From Myxococcales bacterium (GTDB taxonomy: Bacteria; Myxococcota_A; Polyangia; Polyangiales; Polyangiaceae): DNA of 64,000 bases. This document shows positions 16,602 through 25,628 of this stretch, one piece after another. How positions within the stretch are numbered: the stretch's first letter is position 1; the number at the start of each line of letters is the position of its first letter. Made by a program: the position numbers and the translations under genes. Location of the stretch: positions 62,001 through 126,000 of the forward strand of contig JAEUKE010000314.1 in NCBI GenBank assembly GCA_016794345.1. Reading direction: 5' to 3'. The notes under the pieces were generated by a model, which saw only the letters and a list, made by a program, of their open reading frames with translations, had not been told where the DNA came from and did no database searches.

Positions 16602-19424
16602 ATGTCTGAAGAGCCGCATCCTTACGCTGCGTTTCTGCACAAGGTGACGAAGCCGGCCCGGTACACGGGGGGCGAGGTCGGCTCGACGGTCAAGGCGTGG
16701 GACGCGCAGGTGGCCAAGGTCTGCCTCGCGTTCCCCGACGTCTACGACATCGGCATGAGCCACCTCGGCTTCAAGATCCTCTATTCGATCTTGAACGGCG
16801 ACCCGCGCACGCTCGCCGAGCGCTGCTACGCGCCCTGGGTCGATCTGGAGGCGGAGCTCCGCGCGCGCAAGCTGCCGCTCGTCTCGCTGGAGTCCAAGCG
16901 GCCGCTCTCGGCGTTCGACGTCATCGGCTTCTCGCTCCAGTTCGAGCTCACCTACACGAACATCCTCAACATGCTCGAGCTCGGCAGGGTCCCGCTGCGC
17001 TCCGCCGACCGCGGCGAAGATGACCCGCTTGTCATTGCTGGCGGGCCTGTCGCCACACACCCCGAGCCGCTCGCGCCGTTCGTCGACGCGATCGTGATCG
17101 GGGACGGCGAGCAGAAGGCGACCGACATCGCCGTGACGTGGAAGCGGATGAAGGGGGAGGGCGCCACGCGCGCCGAGCGCCTCCGCGCCCTCGCGCGGCT
17201 CGGCGCCGTCTACGTCCCGAGCCTGTACGAGGTCTCCGTCGACGCCGCGACCGGGCTCCAGGTGGTCGAGCGCCCCGCGGACGAGGCGCTCCCGTTTCCG
17301 GTCGAGCGCTCGCTCGTCGACCTGAAGGAGTTCCCGTTCCCGGCCGTCAGCCCCACCGGCGGGCCCGAAGCGATCTTCGATCGGCTGTCGATCGAGGTCG
17401 CGCGCGGGTGCACCGAGGGTTGCCGGTTCTGCCAGGCCGGGATGATCTACCGGCCGGTCCGCGAGCGCGACCCGCAGGAGATCGTCGACACGGTCTTGCG
17501 CGCAGTGGAGGCGACAGGCCAGGACGAGGTGTCGCTCACCGCGCTCTCGACCGCCGACGTGAGCTGCATCTCGCCGCTCATCAAGAAGGTCACCGACGAG
17601 CTCACCCGCCGGAAGATTTCGCTCGGCGTCTCGTCGCTCCGCGCGTACGGGCTCGAGCCCGAGCTGCTCGACGAGCTGAAGCGCGTCCGCGCGACGGGGC
17701 TGACGTTCGCCCCCGAGGCGGGCACTCAGCGGATGCGCGACGTGATCAACAAGAACGTCACCGAGGAGCAGCTGCTCGAGACCGCCGAGCGCGTGTTCTC
17801 CCGAGGGTGGGGGAAGATGAAGCTCTACTTCATCGCGGGCCTGCCCACGGAGACGGACGAGGACGTGCTCGGCATCGTGGAGACCGGCGCGCGGGCGCTC
17901 GAGGTCGGCAGGCGCGCCGCGGGCCGCGGGAAACCGGCTGAGGTCACCGTCAGCGTCTCGGTGCATGTTCCCAAGCCCCACACCCCGTTCCAGTGGTGCG
18001 CGATGGACGCGCTCTCCGAGGTGGATCGCAAGCAAGCGCTCCTCCGCGACCGAGCGCGACAGATCCGCAACCTGAAGCTCAAGACCCACGACGCGAAGGC
18101 GAGCGTGCTCGAGGGTGTGTTCGCCCGCGGCGACCGGCGACTGGCGGGCGCGCTCGAGCGCGCGTTCCGCGCCGGCGCGCGGTTCGACTCCTGGGAGGAG
18201 CACCTGGATCTCGAGATCTGGCGGCGGGCCTTCGAGGAGGAAGGCATCGACACGGCGAAGTACCTCGGCACGATCCCCATCAGCGCGCGCCTTCCATGGA
18301 GCCACATCGACGTCGGCCTGGAGGACGGCTTCCTCGCGCGGGAGTACCGCAAGGCCCTGCAGAGCCGGCTCAGCCCGCCGTGTGGCAAGGCCGCCGGGAT
18401 GTTCGTCCACCACGACAATGTCGAGAGCGCGCGCGCCGATGCGCGGCGGCTCGTCTGTTACGACTGCGGCGTCGCCTGCGACCTGACGAAGATGCGCGAG
18501 GAGCGCGTCGACTACCTCGCGCGCCTCGGCGCCGACAAGAAGCGCCTGCCCGTCGTCATCCGAGCGCCTCTCCTTCGGGCAGAGGAAGAAGGGGCTCAGG
18601 CAGAGGGCGAAGACGGGGCGGAGGCCAGCCCTGAGCCGCGGGCCCGGCCCGCGACGCCGGCGCACACCGAGACCTACCGCCTCTTCTTCGAGAAGACCGG
18701 CCCCATGGCGCTCCTCGGCCACCTGGATCTCATCCGCGAGCTGCCGCGCGTCTTCCGTCGCGTCGGCCTCGAGGTCGCGTACACGAAGGGCTTCCACCCC
18801 AAGCCGGACATGACGTTCGGGCCCGCGCTGTCGCTCGGCGTCGCGAGCCTGGAGGAGGCCATCGACGTGAAGCTCCCCGGTCGGCTCGACCCGGACGGCC
18901 TCGTCGATCTGGCGAAGAGGATGACAGAACGGTCACCTGATGGGCTGACCTTCTTGCGCATCCAGCGTGTGCCGCCGGGTGCGCCCCGCATCTCGGCGGC
19001 CGTCGTGGGCGCCCGCTACGCCATCCTCCTCGCGCGCGGCGTGGCGGAGGAGCTCGCGGGTGGCGCGCCGGTGGAGGCCTGGCTCGCCGCGCGTGTGTCC
19101 GCGGTGCTCGCGGCCGACGCGGTGCGGGTGCGGCGCGAGGTGAAGGGCCTCGCGAAGATGGTCGACGTGCGCTCCTACCTCGAAGACGTGCGCCCTCTCT
19201 CCGAAGCCACGCGCGAGGCCGTGCGCCGCGCGGCGTTCGTGGGCGATCTCGTCGGCTTCGAGGCCGCCGCCATCATCCGCGGCGACGGCGCCGCCAAGCC
19301 GAGCGAGATCGCCGAGGTGCTCGCTGGCGCGCCTTGTCCGTTTGCGGTCGTCCGGCTCGGTCTGACGCTCGGAAGCGGGCAGCCAGAGGTGAGCCCCATC
19401 GAGAGCGCGGCGCCGGCGCCGTGA
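16602..19424 (+). CDS. Radical SAM protein fused to a DUF2344-type domain
   Basis: A 940-residue protein of the TIGR03960-like radical SAM family. N-terminal B12-binding-like region (about 35-180: FPDVYDIGMSHLG, VIAGGPVATHPEPL, VIGDGE), radical SAM core with the 4Fe-4S ligands C270, C274 and C277 (RGCTEGCRFC), and a C-terminal DUF2344 domain (from about residue 690: YRLFFEKTGPMALLGHLDLI, TKGFHPKPDMTFGPALSLG). An acidic Glu/Ala linker joins the halves, which are separate genes in some bacteria. The substrate is unestablished to my knowledge; related genes elsewhere often sit near RNase E/G and ribosomal L21/L27 genes, which are absent here. Confidence 0.92.
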   Translation: MSEEPHPYAAFLHKVTKPARYTGGEVGSTVKAWDAQVAKVCLAFPDVYDIGMSHLGFKILYSILNGDPRTLAERCYAPWVDLEAELRARKLPLVSLESKRPLSAFDVIGFSLQFELTYTNILNMLELGRVPLRSADRGEDDPLVIAGGPVATHPEPLAPFVDAIVIGDGEQKATDIAVTWKRMKGEGATRAERLRALARLGAVYVPSLYEVSVDAATGLQVVERPADEALPFPVERSLVDLKEFPFPAVSPTGGPEAIFDRLSIEVARGCTEGCRFCQAGMIYRPVRERDPQEIVDTVLRAVEATGQDEVSLTALSTADVSCISPLIKKVTDELTRRKISLGVSSLRAYGLEPELLDELKRVRATGLTFAPEAGTQRMRDVINKNVTEEQLLETAERVFSRGWGKMKLYFIAGLPTETDEDVLGIVETGARALEVGRRAAGRGKPAEVTVSVSVHVPKPHTPFQWCAMDALSEVDRKQALLRDRARQIRNLKLKTHDAKASVLEGVFARGDRRLAGALERAFRAGARFDSWEEHLDLEIWRRAFEEEGIDTAKYLGTIPISARLPWSHIDVGLEDGFLAREYRKALQSRLSPPCGKAAGMFVHHDNVESARADARRLVCYDCGVACDLTKMREERVDYLARLGADKKRLPVVIRAPLLRAEEEGAQAEGEDGAEASPEPRARPATPAHTETYRLFFEKTGPMALLGHLDLIRELPRVFRRVGLEVAYTKGFHPKPDMTFGPALSLGVASLEEAIDVKLPGRLDPDGLVDLAKRMTERSPDGLTFLRIQRVPPGAPRISAAVVGARYAILLARGVAEELAGGAPVEAWLAARVSAVLAADAVRVRREVKGLAKMVDVRSYLEDVRPLSEATREAVRRAAFVGDLVGFEAAAIIRGDGAAKPSEIAEVLAGAPCPFAVVRLGLTLGSGQPEVSPIESAAPAP

Positions 19425-19428
19425 GCGC

Positions 19429-19902
19429 TCAGTAAGGCGAGCCGTCTTTTCGCGTGAAGATGGCTCGGCCGTCCTCGCCCTTCCGGTAGGCCAGGTCGAC
19501 GTCGGGGTACTCCGCGGAGTCGTCGGGGTCGCGGTTCGAGATCTCCAGGTAGCGGGCGGGCACGCTCCCGCGGTTCTCGAACATGTGGCCGTTCTGGGCG
19601 CCGGCCGGGAAACCTGCGCACATGCCCGGCCGGAGAACCTCCTCGCCCGCGTCGGTGACGAGCGTCACCTCGCCCTCCAGCACGTAGACGAGCTCGTCTT
19701 CCAGCGTGTGCCAGTGGCGCATGGACGAGGACTTCCCGGGCATGAGCGTCGTCTGGTTGACGCCGATCTTTGTGAGGCCGAAGGCGTCGCCCAGGGCGCG
19801 CTTCTCGCGCGGCAGGACCTGGGAACGGAACGGCTCGGGGTACCCGGAGCCGGTTCGAGGCTCGAGCGTGGACGGATCCAGGGCGGCCTTTCGATTTGTC
19901 AT
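19429..19902 (-). CDS. Cupin-domain protein
   Basis: A 157-residue protein from ATG 19902; an in-frame ATG at 19956 would add 18 residues but would leave only 4 bases to the divergent kinase gene, so the shorter form is preferred. One cupin fold: motif 1 with HWH and a Glu a few residues on (RHWHTLEDELVYVLEGEVTL) and motif 2 around PGMCAGFPAGAQNGHMFEN supply a likely His3-Glu metal site. Members bind small metabolites or act as isomerases and dioxygenases; sequence alone does not settle which. It ends 4 bases from the convergent radical-SAM gene. Confidence 0.88.
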   Translation of the reverse strand: MTNRKAALDPSTLEPRTGSGYPEPFRSQVLPREKRALGDAFGLTKIGVNQTTLMPGKSSSMRHWHTLEDELVYVLEGEVTLVTDAGEEVLRPGMCAGFPAGAQNGHMFENRGSVPARYLEISNRDPDDSAEYPDVDLAYRKGEDGRAIFTRKDGSPY

Positions 19903-19960
19903 GTCACGGGTGTACACCGATCTGTCCTCCGGGGCGCCCTCTTCGGTACGCTCCATCCCG

Positions 19961-20611
19961 ATGACGAGGATCAGGCCCGAAGTCGCCGCTGCCCTCGCCG
20001 CCGGCTCGCTCCACGAGCTGAGAAACCTGCTCGGCTCGGCTGCCTCCGCGCTCTACCTCGTCCGCAAAGCGGAGGACGAGGCGGCCCGCGCGCGCTCCCT
20101 CGATCGCGCGGAGCGCAACGTCCGCATCGCGCAGGACCTCGTCACGCGCCTCTTCGACGTCGCGCGCGGCGGTGAGGTCGAGACCGACACGGTCGCGGCC
20201 AGGCGCATCGTCGACGACGCGATGAGCGGCGTCGTCGTCTCGGACGGGATCGACGTGCGTGTCCGGATCGAACCGGAGGACCTCGAGGTGCCGGTCGACC
20301 CGGTGCTCTTTCCGTCGGTGATCTCGAACCTCGTTCAGAACGCGGTGCAGGCTTGTGGCTCGGGGGGCGTCGTCCGCGTCGAGGCCTCCGCCGACGCGCA
20401 GGGCGCCGCCACGTTCGTTGTGGAGGACGACGGGCCCGGTCTCGACGAGTCGCGCCTCTGGTCCGGCGAGACGACGAAGCAGGGCGGCGCGGGGCTCGGC
20501 CTCCTGCTCGTCCGCGCGATCGTCGAGGCACACCGCGCCGCGGTCCGCTTCGAGCGGTGCTCGCCGGGCTCGCGCTTCGTGATCTCGATGCGCCCGAGCC
20601 GGAGGGAGTGA
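19961..20611 (+). CDS. Small soluble histidine kinase without a sensor domain
   Basis: A 216-residue minimal kinase. The dimerisation helix carries the phosphoacceptor in SLHELRNLLG (H18), followed directly by the ATPase domain: N box NLVQNAVQACG, VEDDGPGLDES, GGAGLGLLLVRAIVE. No membrane or sensor part is present, so it must be controlled by partner proteins. ATG 19961 is chosen because the kinase fold begins there; the longer open frame upstream overlaps the cupin gene. It is 6 bases ahead of the diguanylate cyclase gene. A cognate response regulator is not adjacent; the receiver-only protein at 23.7-24.1 kb is a candidate. Confidence 0.88.
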   Translation: MTRIRPEVAAALAAGSLHELRNLLGSAASALYLVRKAEDEAARARSLDRAERNVRIAQDLVTRLFDVARGGEVETDTVAARRIVDDAMSGVVVSDGIDVRVRIEPEDLEVPVDPVLFPSVISNLVQNAVQACGSGGVVRVEASADAQGAATFVVEDDGPGLDESRLWSGETTKQGGAGLGLLLVRAIVEAHRAAVRFERCSPGSRFVISMRPSRRE

Positions 20612-20617
20612 CGGCGC

Positions 20618-21922
20618 ATGCGTCTCTCGGCGAAGGTGGCGATCGCCCTCTCGGTCGTTGTCGCGGGCGCGGCGACCGTGACGGCCGTGGTCGTGTCCGA
20701 GCGACAGGCGTCCGAGCAGCGCGCGCAGTTTCGAGAGACCAACCTGCGCGCGCTCGAGCTCCTGGGGCTCGCTCTCGCGCCTGCGGTCGCCGAGGGCCGG
20801 CACCACCGCGCGCAGGCCGTCGTCGACAACGTCGCCAACTACCCCGATCGGTACCCGGACGTCCGCGACCTCGAGGTGCTCGACCTGCGCGGACGCGTCG
20901 TCGCCGACATGGACCCGCGGCGGTTCGGTGAGGAGTCGGACGCCGGCGGCCCACCGGCGGCGGAGGCCACGGTGGAAGAGGGCCCCGACGGCGAGCTCCA
21001 CGTCGTCGTCCCGCTCCGCCTCGCACACGCGGTGGGGACGCTTCGCGCGACGCTCTCGGAGGCGCGGCTCCGGGGCGAGATCTTCGTGCGGAAGCGGGAC
21101 GCCGTGCTCTTCGTCCTGGGTACGATGAGCGCGCTCGGCGTCGCGCTCTACGCCCTGCATCGCCGCGTCCTCGGTGCGCCCGTCGCGGCCCTGGCGCGTG
21201 TGGCCGCGCGGATCCGCGCCGGCGAGATGAGCGCGCGCGCGCCGGCTCGGCGAGGCGACGAGCTCGCCGAGCTCGGGGACGCGTTCAACGACATGGCGTC
21301 CCACCTCGAGCGCTACACCCACGAGCTCGAAGGCGCGGTGCGCAAGCGGACGGCGGAGCTCGAGGCCGCGAACCTCCGGCTCAAGGAGCTCGCGACGACC
21401 GACGGGCTCACCAAGCTCTCGAACCGTCGAAGCTTCGAGGAGCAGGCCATCCGTGACCTGTCGGAGGCGACGCGCAGCGGACGACCCGTCGCGCTGGTGC
21501 TCTGCGACGTGGATCGGTTCAAGTCGTACAACGATCGCTACGGCCACGCGTTCGGCGACGAGGTGCTGCGCCACGTGGCCGGCATCCTCCGCGCCGAAGC
21601 GCGCTCGATGGACCTCGTGGCTCGAGTCGGCGGGGAAGAGTTCGCGATCCTGATGCCCGACACCGGCCTCGACGAGGCCTCCGTCGCGGCCGAGCGCCTG
21701 CGCGAGGCGGTCGCGAAGGATCCGCTCGGCAAAGGGGGCGAGCGCGTCACGGCGAGCTTCGGGGTCGCGGCGACGTCGCCCGGTCGCGCGGCGCTCGATG
21801 CGCTCCTGCGGGCCGCGGACGACGCGCTCTACGCCTCCAAACGGGGCGGGAGGAACCGCGTGAGCCTCGCGCCGCCTGCTGCACCGGACGCGGCCTCCGA
21901 CGATCCGGAGGCGACCGGATGA
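20618..21922 (+). CDS. Membrane diguanylate cyclase with HAMP and GGDEF domains
   Basis: A 434-residue cyclase making cyclic di-GMP from GTP. First helix (about 6-27), a periplasmic region of ~130 residues, second helix (about 161-180), HAMP (about 183-240), coiled linker, GGDEF domain (about 260-420). The active site is GGEEF (VARVGGEEFAIL), a catalytically competent variant, and an RxxD product-inhibition site (RSMD) lies five residues before it, so feedback control is likely. It follows the soluble kinase by 6 bases and overlaps the PhnD-like gene by 4 bases (ATGA), suggesting one sensory unit. Confidence 0.93.
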   Translation: MRLSAKVAIALSVVVAGAATVTAVVVSERQASEQRAQFRETNLRALELLGLALAPAVAEGRHHRAQAVVDNVANYPDRYPDVRDLEVLDLRGRVVADMDPRRFGEESDAGGPPAAEATVEEGPDGELHVVVPLRLAHAVGTLRATLSEARLRGEIFVRKRDAVLFVLGTMSALGVALYALHRRVLGAPVAALARVAARIRAGEMSARAPARRGDELAELGDAFNDMASHLERYTHELEGAVRKRTAELEAANLRLKELATTDGLTKLSNRRSFEEQAIRDLSEATRSGRPVALVLCDVDRFKSYNDRYGHAFGDEVLRHVAGILRAEARSMDLVARVGGEEFAILMPDTGLDEASVAAERLREAVAKDPLGKGGERVTASFGVAATSPGRAALDALLRAADDALYASKRGGRNRVSLAPPAAPDAASDDPEATG

Positions 21923-22842
21923 ACAGAGGCCGACGAGAGATCCTCGCGCTCCTCGGCGCGACCGGGCTCGCGGGAGCGGCGGCGGGCTGCGCCAAGGCCG
22001 AGCCGGCGCTGCGCGAGGCACCGGACCCGCTCGACCGCCTCGCGCCGAGCGGGCGGGAGCCCGCCGTGATTCGCGTGGGGATCACACCCAGCGCGGGCCA
22101 GTCGACGGCGGCGCTCCTCGCGCCGCTCGTCGAGTACCTCGCGGCCGCACACGGCTTGACGGCCGAGGTCACGGCCGCGCCGACGTACGACGCGCTCGCC
22201 GCGTCGCTTCGAGCCGCGTCGGTCGACGCCGCGTTTTTCTCGCCCCTGGCGTACGTCGAGGCGCGGACTTCGCTGCCCGCCGTCGCCGTCGCCACGGCGG
22301 CGCGCGCCGGCTCTCCGACCTACCTGGGCTACCTCGTCGTCGGGGAGGCCGACTCCGCCGAGTCGCTCGCGGACCTCCAGGGCAAGAGCATCGGCTGGGT
22401 CGATCGGACGAGCACGTCGGGCTTCCTCTACCCACGGTCGCTCGTGCGGTCGCGCGGCCATGACCCGGATCGCTTCTTCGGAGAGCAGCGCTTCTACGGC
22501 AACCACCTCTCCGTGATCGCCGCCGTCGCGTCCGGTGAGATCGAGGTCGGCGCGACTGCCTCTCCCTTCGTCGACCCGGATCGGGGCGACGGCTCGGAGC
22601 CCCAACACCACGTGCGGGTCGTCGCCAAGACCTCGAGGATCCCGCTCGACTGCGCCGTCGTGCACGAGAGCCTCTCGCGAGGCATCGGCAAACGATGGCG
22701 TGATGGGCTCCTCTCGCTCGCGCGGGACTTGCGTGCCTCGGAGCGACTGGCGCAGACCTGGGGCATGAGCGGCTTCGCCCGGGTCGAGGCGAAGCACTAC
22801 GACGAGATCGCCACGGTGCTCGGCGTCGAGCGGGGGGGCTGA
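21919..22842 (+). CDS. PhnD-like periplasmic binding lipoprotein
   Basis: A 307-residue substrate-binding protein of the phosphate/phosphonate (PhnD) type. The leader has twin Arg (residues 5-6) and a lipobox ending at Cys-24 (LAGAAAGC). The body has the family segments IRVGITPSAGQSTAALLAPLVEYL, VDAAFFSPLAYVEAR, and LQGKSIGWVDRTSTSGFLYP. No permease or ATPase gene is near, so it probably does not serve transport here. Its start overlaps the diguanylate cyclase stop, which suggests it delivers a ligand signal to the cyclase periplasmic domain. The ligand is unknown. Confidence 0.88.
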   Translation: MNRGRREILALLGATGLAGAAAGCAKAEPALREAPDPLDRLAPSGREPAVIRVGITPSAGQSTAALLAPLVEYLAAAHGLTAEVTAAPTYDALAASLRAASVDAAFFSPLAYVEARTSLPAVAVATAARAGSPTYLGYLVVGEADSAESLADLQGKSIGWVDRTSTSGFLYPRSLVRSRGHDPDRFFGEQRFYGNHLSVIAAVASGEIEVGATASPFVDPDRGDGSEPQHHVRVVAKTSRIPLDCAVVHESLSRGIGKRWRDGLLSLARDLRASERLAQTWGMSGFARVEAKHYDEIATVLGVERGG

Positions 22843-22868
22843 GCGCCCGCGCGCTCCTGTTTCCGGGT

Positions 22869-22897
22869 TGACGCGAACGTATGACATCCGTCCTATG
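22869..22897 (+). promoter_or_regulatory. Possible sigma-70 promoter for the VOC gene
   Basis: TTGACG (22869-22874) and TCCTAT (22892-22897) are spaced by 17 bases, 30 bases before the ATG at 22927, which also has the ribosome site GGGAGG at 22916-22921. The -10 box is weak, so this is tentative. Confidence 0.4.
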
Positions 22898-22926
22898 CCC
22901 ACCCAACCAACTGCGGGAGGTCTGCG

Positions 22927-23685
22927 ATGGGTGACAAAAATTACACGCACGGTCGGTTCGTTTGGCGCGAGCTCATGACGACGAACGTCGACGACGCGAG
23001 GAGCTTCTACGGCGAGCTCTTCGCTTGGACCTTCAAGGGCAGCGAGCTCCCGCACGGCGGGACGTATTGGCTCACTTACGTGGGGACGAAGCAGATCGCC
23101 GGGATGATGCAGAAGCCGAAAGAAATGGACGCGCCTCCGCATTGGTCGGGCTACGTGTCGGTGCCCGACGTGGACGCGGCGACCGCGCGCGCCAAGGCCG
23201 AGGGCGGGCAGTCGCCGATGAGCATGGACCTCGACGACGTCGGTCGCATGGGCCTCATCATCGATCCGGGCGGCGCCGTCTCGTGGGCGTTCAAGTCCGT
23301 GCACGGGGACACGCCGATGACCGGACGGCCCGAGGTCGGTGAGTTCTGTTGGGAGTCGCTCGCCTCGACGGACCTCGCGAAGGCGAAGTCGTTCTACCAG
23401 GCCGTGTACGGCTGGAAGCCGTCCGACTTCAACGGGATGACGGTGTTCGGCGTCGGGGAAGGCATGGAGAACCAGGTGGCGGATCTCATGCCGGCGCCTC
23501 CGGGCGCGCCCGCGTTCTGGGGCTCCCACGTGGTGGTCGCGAAGGTGGCGGACGCGCGCGCGCGTGTCACGAAGCTCGGCGGAAAGATCGTGATGGAGGA
23601 GATCGCCGTGCCGAACATCGGGCTCATCTCGGTCGTCCAGGACCGGCAGGGCGCGACGATCTCGCTCTTCGAGCCGCAGATGTGA
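22927..23685 (+). CDS. VOC (glyoxalase-fold) family protein, two modules
   Basis: A 252-residue protein made of two similar vicinal-oxygen-chelate modules, about residues 7-120 (GRFVWRELMTTNVDDARSFY) and 137-250 (GEFCWESLASTDLAKAKSFY), each closing with a strand such as LFEPQM. It resembles a widespread group annotated as glyoxalase-like or 27-kDa antigen-like proteins, whose reaction is not defined; some are hydroxylase-like. No signal peptide. Monocistronic with its own candidate promoter and convergent with the receiver protein gene. Confidence 0.9.
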   Translation: MGDKNYTHGRFVWRELMTTNVDDARSFYGELFAWTFKGSELPHGGTYWLTYVGTKQIAGMMQKPKEMDAPPHWSGYVSVPDVDAATARAKAEGGQSPMSMDLDDVGRMGLIIDPGGAVSWAFKSVHGDTPMTGRPEVGEFCWESLASTDLAKAKSFYQAVYGWKPSDFNGMTVFGVGEGMENQVADLMPAPPGAPAFWGSHVVVAKVADARARVTKLGGKIVMEEIAVPNIGLISVVQDRQGATISLFEPQM

Positions 23686-23700
23686 GCGGCGCCGCTCGGC

Positions 23701-24102
23701 TCAGACGACCTCGTTGACCCGCCCCCAGTAGCGGCCGACCTCGGCCACGCGGGTCGCGAAGGTCGGCGCGTCCCACGGCTTCATCACGTACCCGTTTGCG
23801 CCGAGCGCATACATCGACGCGACCTCATGTGGCTCGGCGGAGCCGGAGAGCACCACGACCGGGACGGTGACGAGGGCCGGCAGGCGGCGGAGGCGTCGGA
23901 GGACGTCTTTGCCGCTGAGGCGCGGCATCTCCAGATCCAGGAGGACCAACCGGGGCGGGGCGTGGGTCGTGATCCAGTCGAGCGCCTCCACCCCGTCGCT
24001 GGTCACGACGACGGCACCCCCCACGCCTGCTTGCTGCAACGCGCGGAGGATGAGCGCTTGGTCGCTCGGATCGTCTTCGACGATGACGATCATGGGGCTC
24101 AC
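23701..24102 (-). CDS. Single-domain response regulator
   Basis: A 133-residue receiver-only protein. The GTG at 24102 is preferred because GGAAG lies about 10 bases upstream; ATG 24093 is the alternative. The acidic pair is in IVIVEDDPSD, the phosphoacceptor Asp in RLVLLDLEMPRLSG (near residue 58), Ser/Thr in VVVLSGS and Lys in GYVMKPWD. The DPSDQALI helix recalls the Rcp1/CheY-like group of phytochrome partners. With no output domain it must act by protein contact. It is orphan in position, but the sensorless kinase at 19.96 kb is a possible donor. Confidence 0.87.
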   Translation of the reverse strand: MSPMIVIVEDDPSDQALILRALQQAGVGGAVVVTSDGVEALDWITTHAPPRLVLLDLEMPRLSGKDVLRRLRRLPALVTVPVVVLSGSAEPHEVASMYALGANGYVMKPWDAPTFATRVAEVGRYWGRVNEVV

Positions 24103-24236
24103 GAGGAGCGGACTTCCAAGTTGCATGCCAGGAGGCGCGGCCCGCCGAATTCGTGAGGGGGCCTTCCGCCTTCGGTGCAACAGTTGCGCGTGCGCCCCTG
24201 TTCTGCGCCGAACCAATGTCCAGCTCCAGCCTGCGC

Positions 24237-24812
24237 TCAGGCCGAAAACTCGCTGTTTGTCGCGTTCTTGGGGGGCTTCACCGCATAGGAGAGCGCGAGG
24301 ATCTCGACGAGCACGACTCGGTAGATTGCATGAACGTCGTCGACGTCGACGTCTTCCGCGTGGGCCTCGAGCGCGGCATCGACGTGCTCGTGCACGAAGT
24401 GCAGCAGGTGGGGCTGCTCCATCGCGACCACGTCGTCCGAGTCCACGACCTCTGCCGGGTCCGCGATGCGGATCTCTTCGTCGAGCGTCAGGGACTCCTC
24501 CGCGCCGCGCAGCCCTACGGGGGTGACCTCGCCGAGCTCATCCTGGAACGTGCGTTCGAATCCGAGCCAGACCGCGAGCGTCAGGAAATAGCCAAGCGCG
24601 AGGGCTGTCTCGTCCTTCAGCTTACCGAGGGCTTCACTGATGCGCTCGGAGAGCGCGGGCTGGGAGCTCTCGAATCGCTCGAAGGCCTTGTCGAGCTCCT
24701 CGCGCGTCGCGTCCCCGTCTTCGCTCAGCTCGTCTTCGATCCGCGTGAGCACGTGCGCCGGCACCTGCGCGAACGAAGGGACGGGGAGGATGGCAGCTCG
24801 ACGGACCCACAC
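24237..24812 (-). CDS. Hypothetical acidic protein after the Bat operon
   Basis: A 191-residue unrecognised protein. GTG start at 24812, 15 bases after the batE stop, so probably the last gene of the Bat transcript. It is acidic, mostly helical, with a hydrophobic patch (ALALGYFLTLAVWLGF, about 73-88) that could be a buried core or a membrane-associated helix. There is no signal peptide. The intergenic 24103-24236 to the response regulator holds nothing I can name. Confidence 0.7.
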   Translation of the reverse strand: MWVRRAAILPVPSFAQVPAHVLTRIEDELSEDGDATREELDKAFERFESSQPALSERISEALGKLKDETALALGYFLTLAVWLGFERTFQDELGEVTPVGLRGAEESLTLDEEIRIADPAEVVDSDDVVAMEQPHLLHFVHEHVDAALEAHAEDVDVDDVHAIYRVVLVEILALSYAVKPPKNATNSEFSA

Positions 24813-24827
24813 GAAACGTGAGCTACC

Positions 24828-25628
24828 CTACCTGGGGAGCGGACGCACGGTCTCGCGCGGCACCCACCCCTCATACGAGCCCCAGCGGACGAGCACCTGG
24901 CCCTCACGGCTGTCTCCGAGCTCCACGAGCGCGGCCTCCGGCACCTCGGGCGCGTCGCCGACCGCCTTGCCCGACGAGTCGCGGAGCGTGAGCGCGGGCG
25001 CGACGACGACGGCGGCTCCACGCGCGCGCTCGAGCCAGCTCGACCCGAAGGCGAGGGGGACGAGCCCGAGGAGCGCGACGAACATGAGCCAGGCCAGCAC
25101 CGAGCCAGCCACGTGCACCAGCCCGGTCGGTCGACGGCGCAAGAGCAGTCCCGTCGCGAAGGCGACCGAGGCCGCCATGGCGAGGCCAGCCCACACCGCG
25201 GGCGAGAGCAGCCGCAAGAGCACGCGATCGAGCGACGGCCGCACGATGCGATCGCTTTTGTCCTGTTTCGAGCGACGGCGCGTGACCTCGGCGCGCACAA
25301 GGTCGAGCGCGTGCGCCGCGTCCCGATCCTCCGGGCGCAGCCTCAGCGCCTCCTCGAATCCTGCGGCCGCTCGGCCGAGGTCTCCCGGCTGTCCGGAGGC
25401 CTTCGCACGCAGGGCGTACGCGAGGCCGCGGTTGTAGGCGACGTCGGGGTGCGCGAAGCCGCGGTCGGCGAGCGTCTCGAGCTCCACGATCGCCTTCTGC
25501 GCGTCCTTCGCAGCGATGGCTCGGGTCGCGCGCTCGAAATGCACCGAGGGCTCGTCGGCGCGGCAGGGCAACGCGACGCCGAGCCAGATCGCGGCAGCCA
25601 AGCCGGCGAGGACCAGCGAGCGGATCAT
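24828..25628 (-). CDS. batE: BatE-like protein: TPR plus SH3
   Basis: A 266-residue exported membrane protein. Signal sequence (about 1-24), tetratricopeptide region (about 28-112: HFERATRAIAAKDAQKAIVE, NRGLAYALRAKASG, FEEALRLRPEDRDAA), two membrane helices (about 136-158 and 165-190) and a C-terminal bacterial SH3-type domain (about 200-264, with VRWGSYEGWVPRE). This matches BatE, thought to sit at the inner membrane and scaffold the Bat complex. The ATG overlaps the batD stop by 4 bases. The function of Bat proteins is still poorly defined; stress tolerance has been reported in some bacteria. Confidence 0.85.
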   Translation of the reverse strand: MIRSLVLAGLAAAIWLGVALPCRADEPSVHFERATRAIAAKDAQKAIVELETLADRGFAHPDVAYNRGLAYALRAKASGQPGDLGRAAAGFEEALRLRPEDRDAAHALDLVRAEVTRRRSKQDKSDRIVRPSLDRVLLRLLSPAVWAGLAMAASVAFATGLLLRRRPTGLVHVAGSVLAWLMFVALLGLVPLAFGSSWLERARGAAVVVAPALTLRDSSGKAVGDAPEVPEAALVELGDSREGQVLVRWGSYEGWVPRETVRPLPR

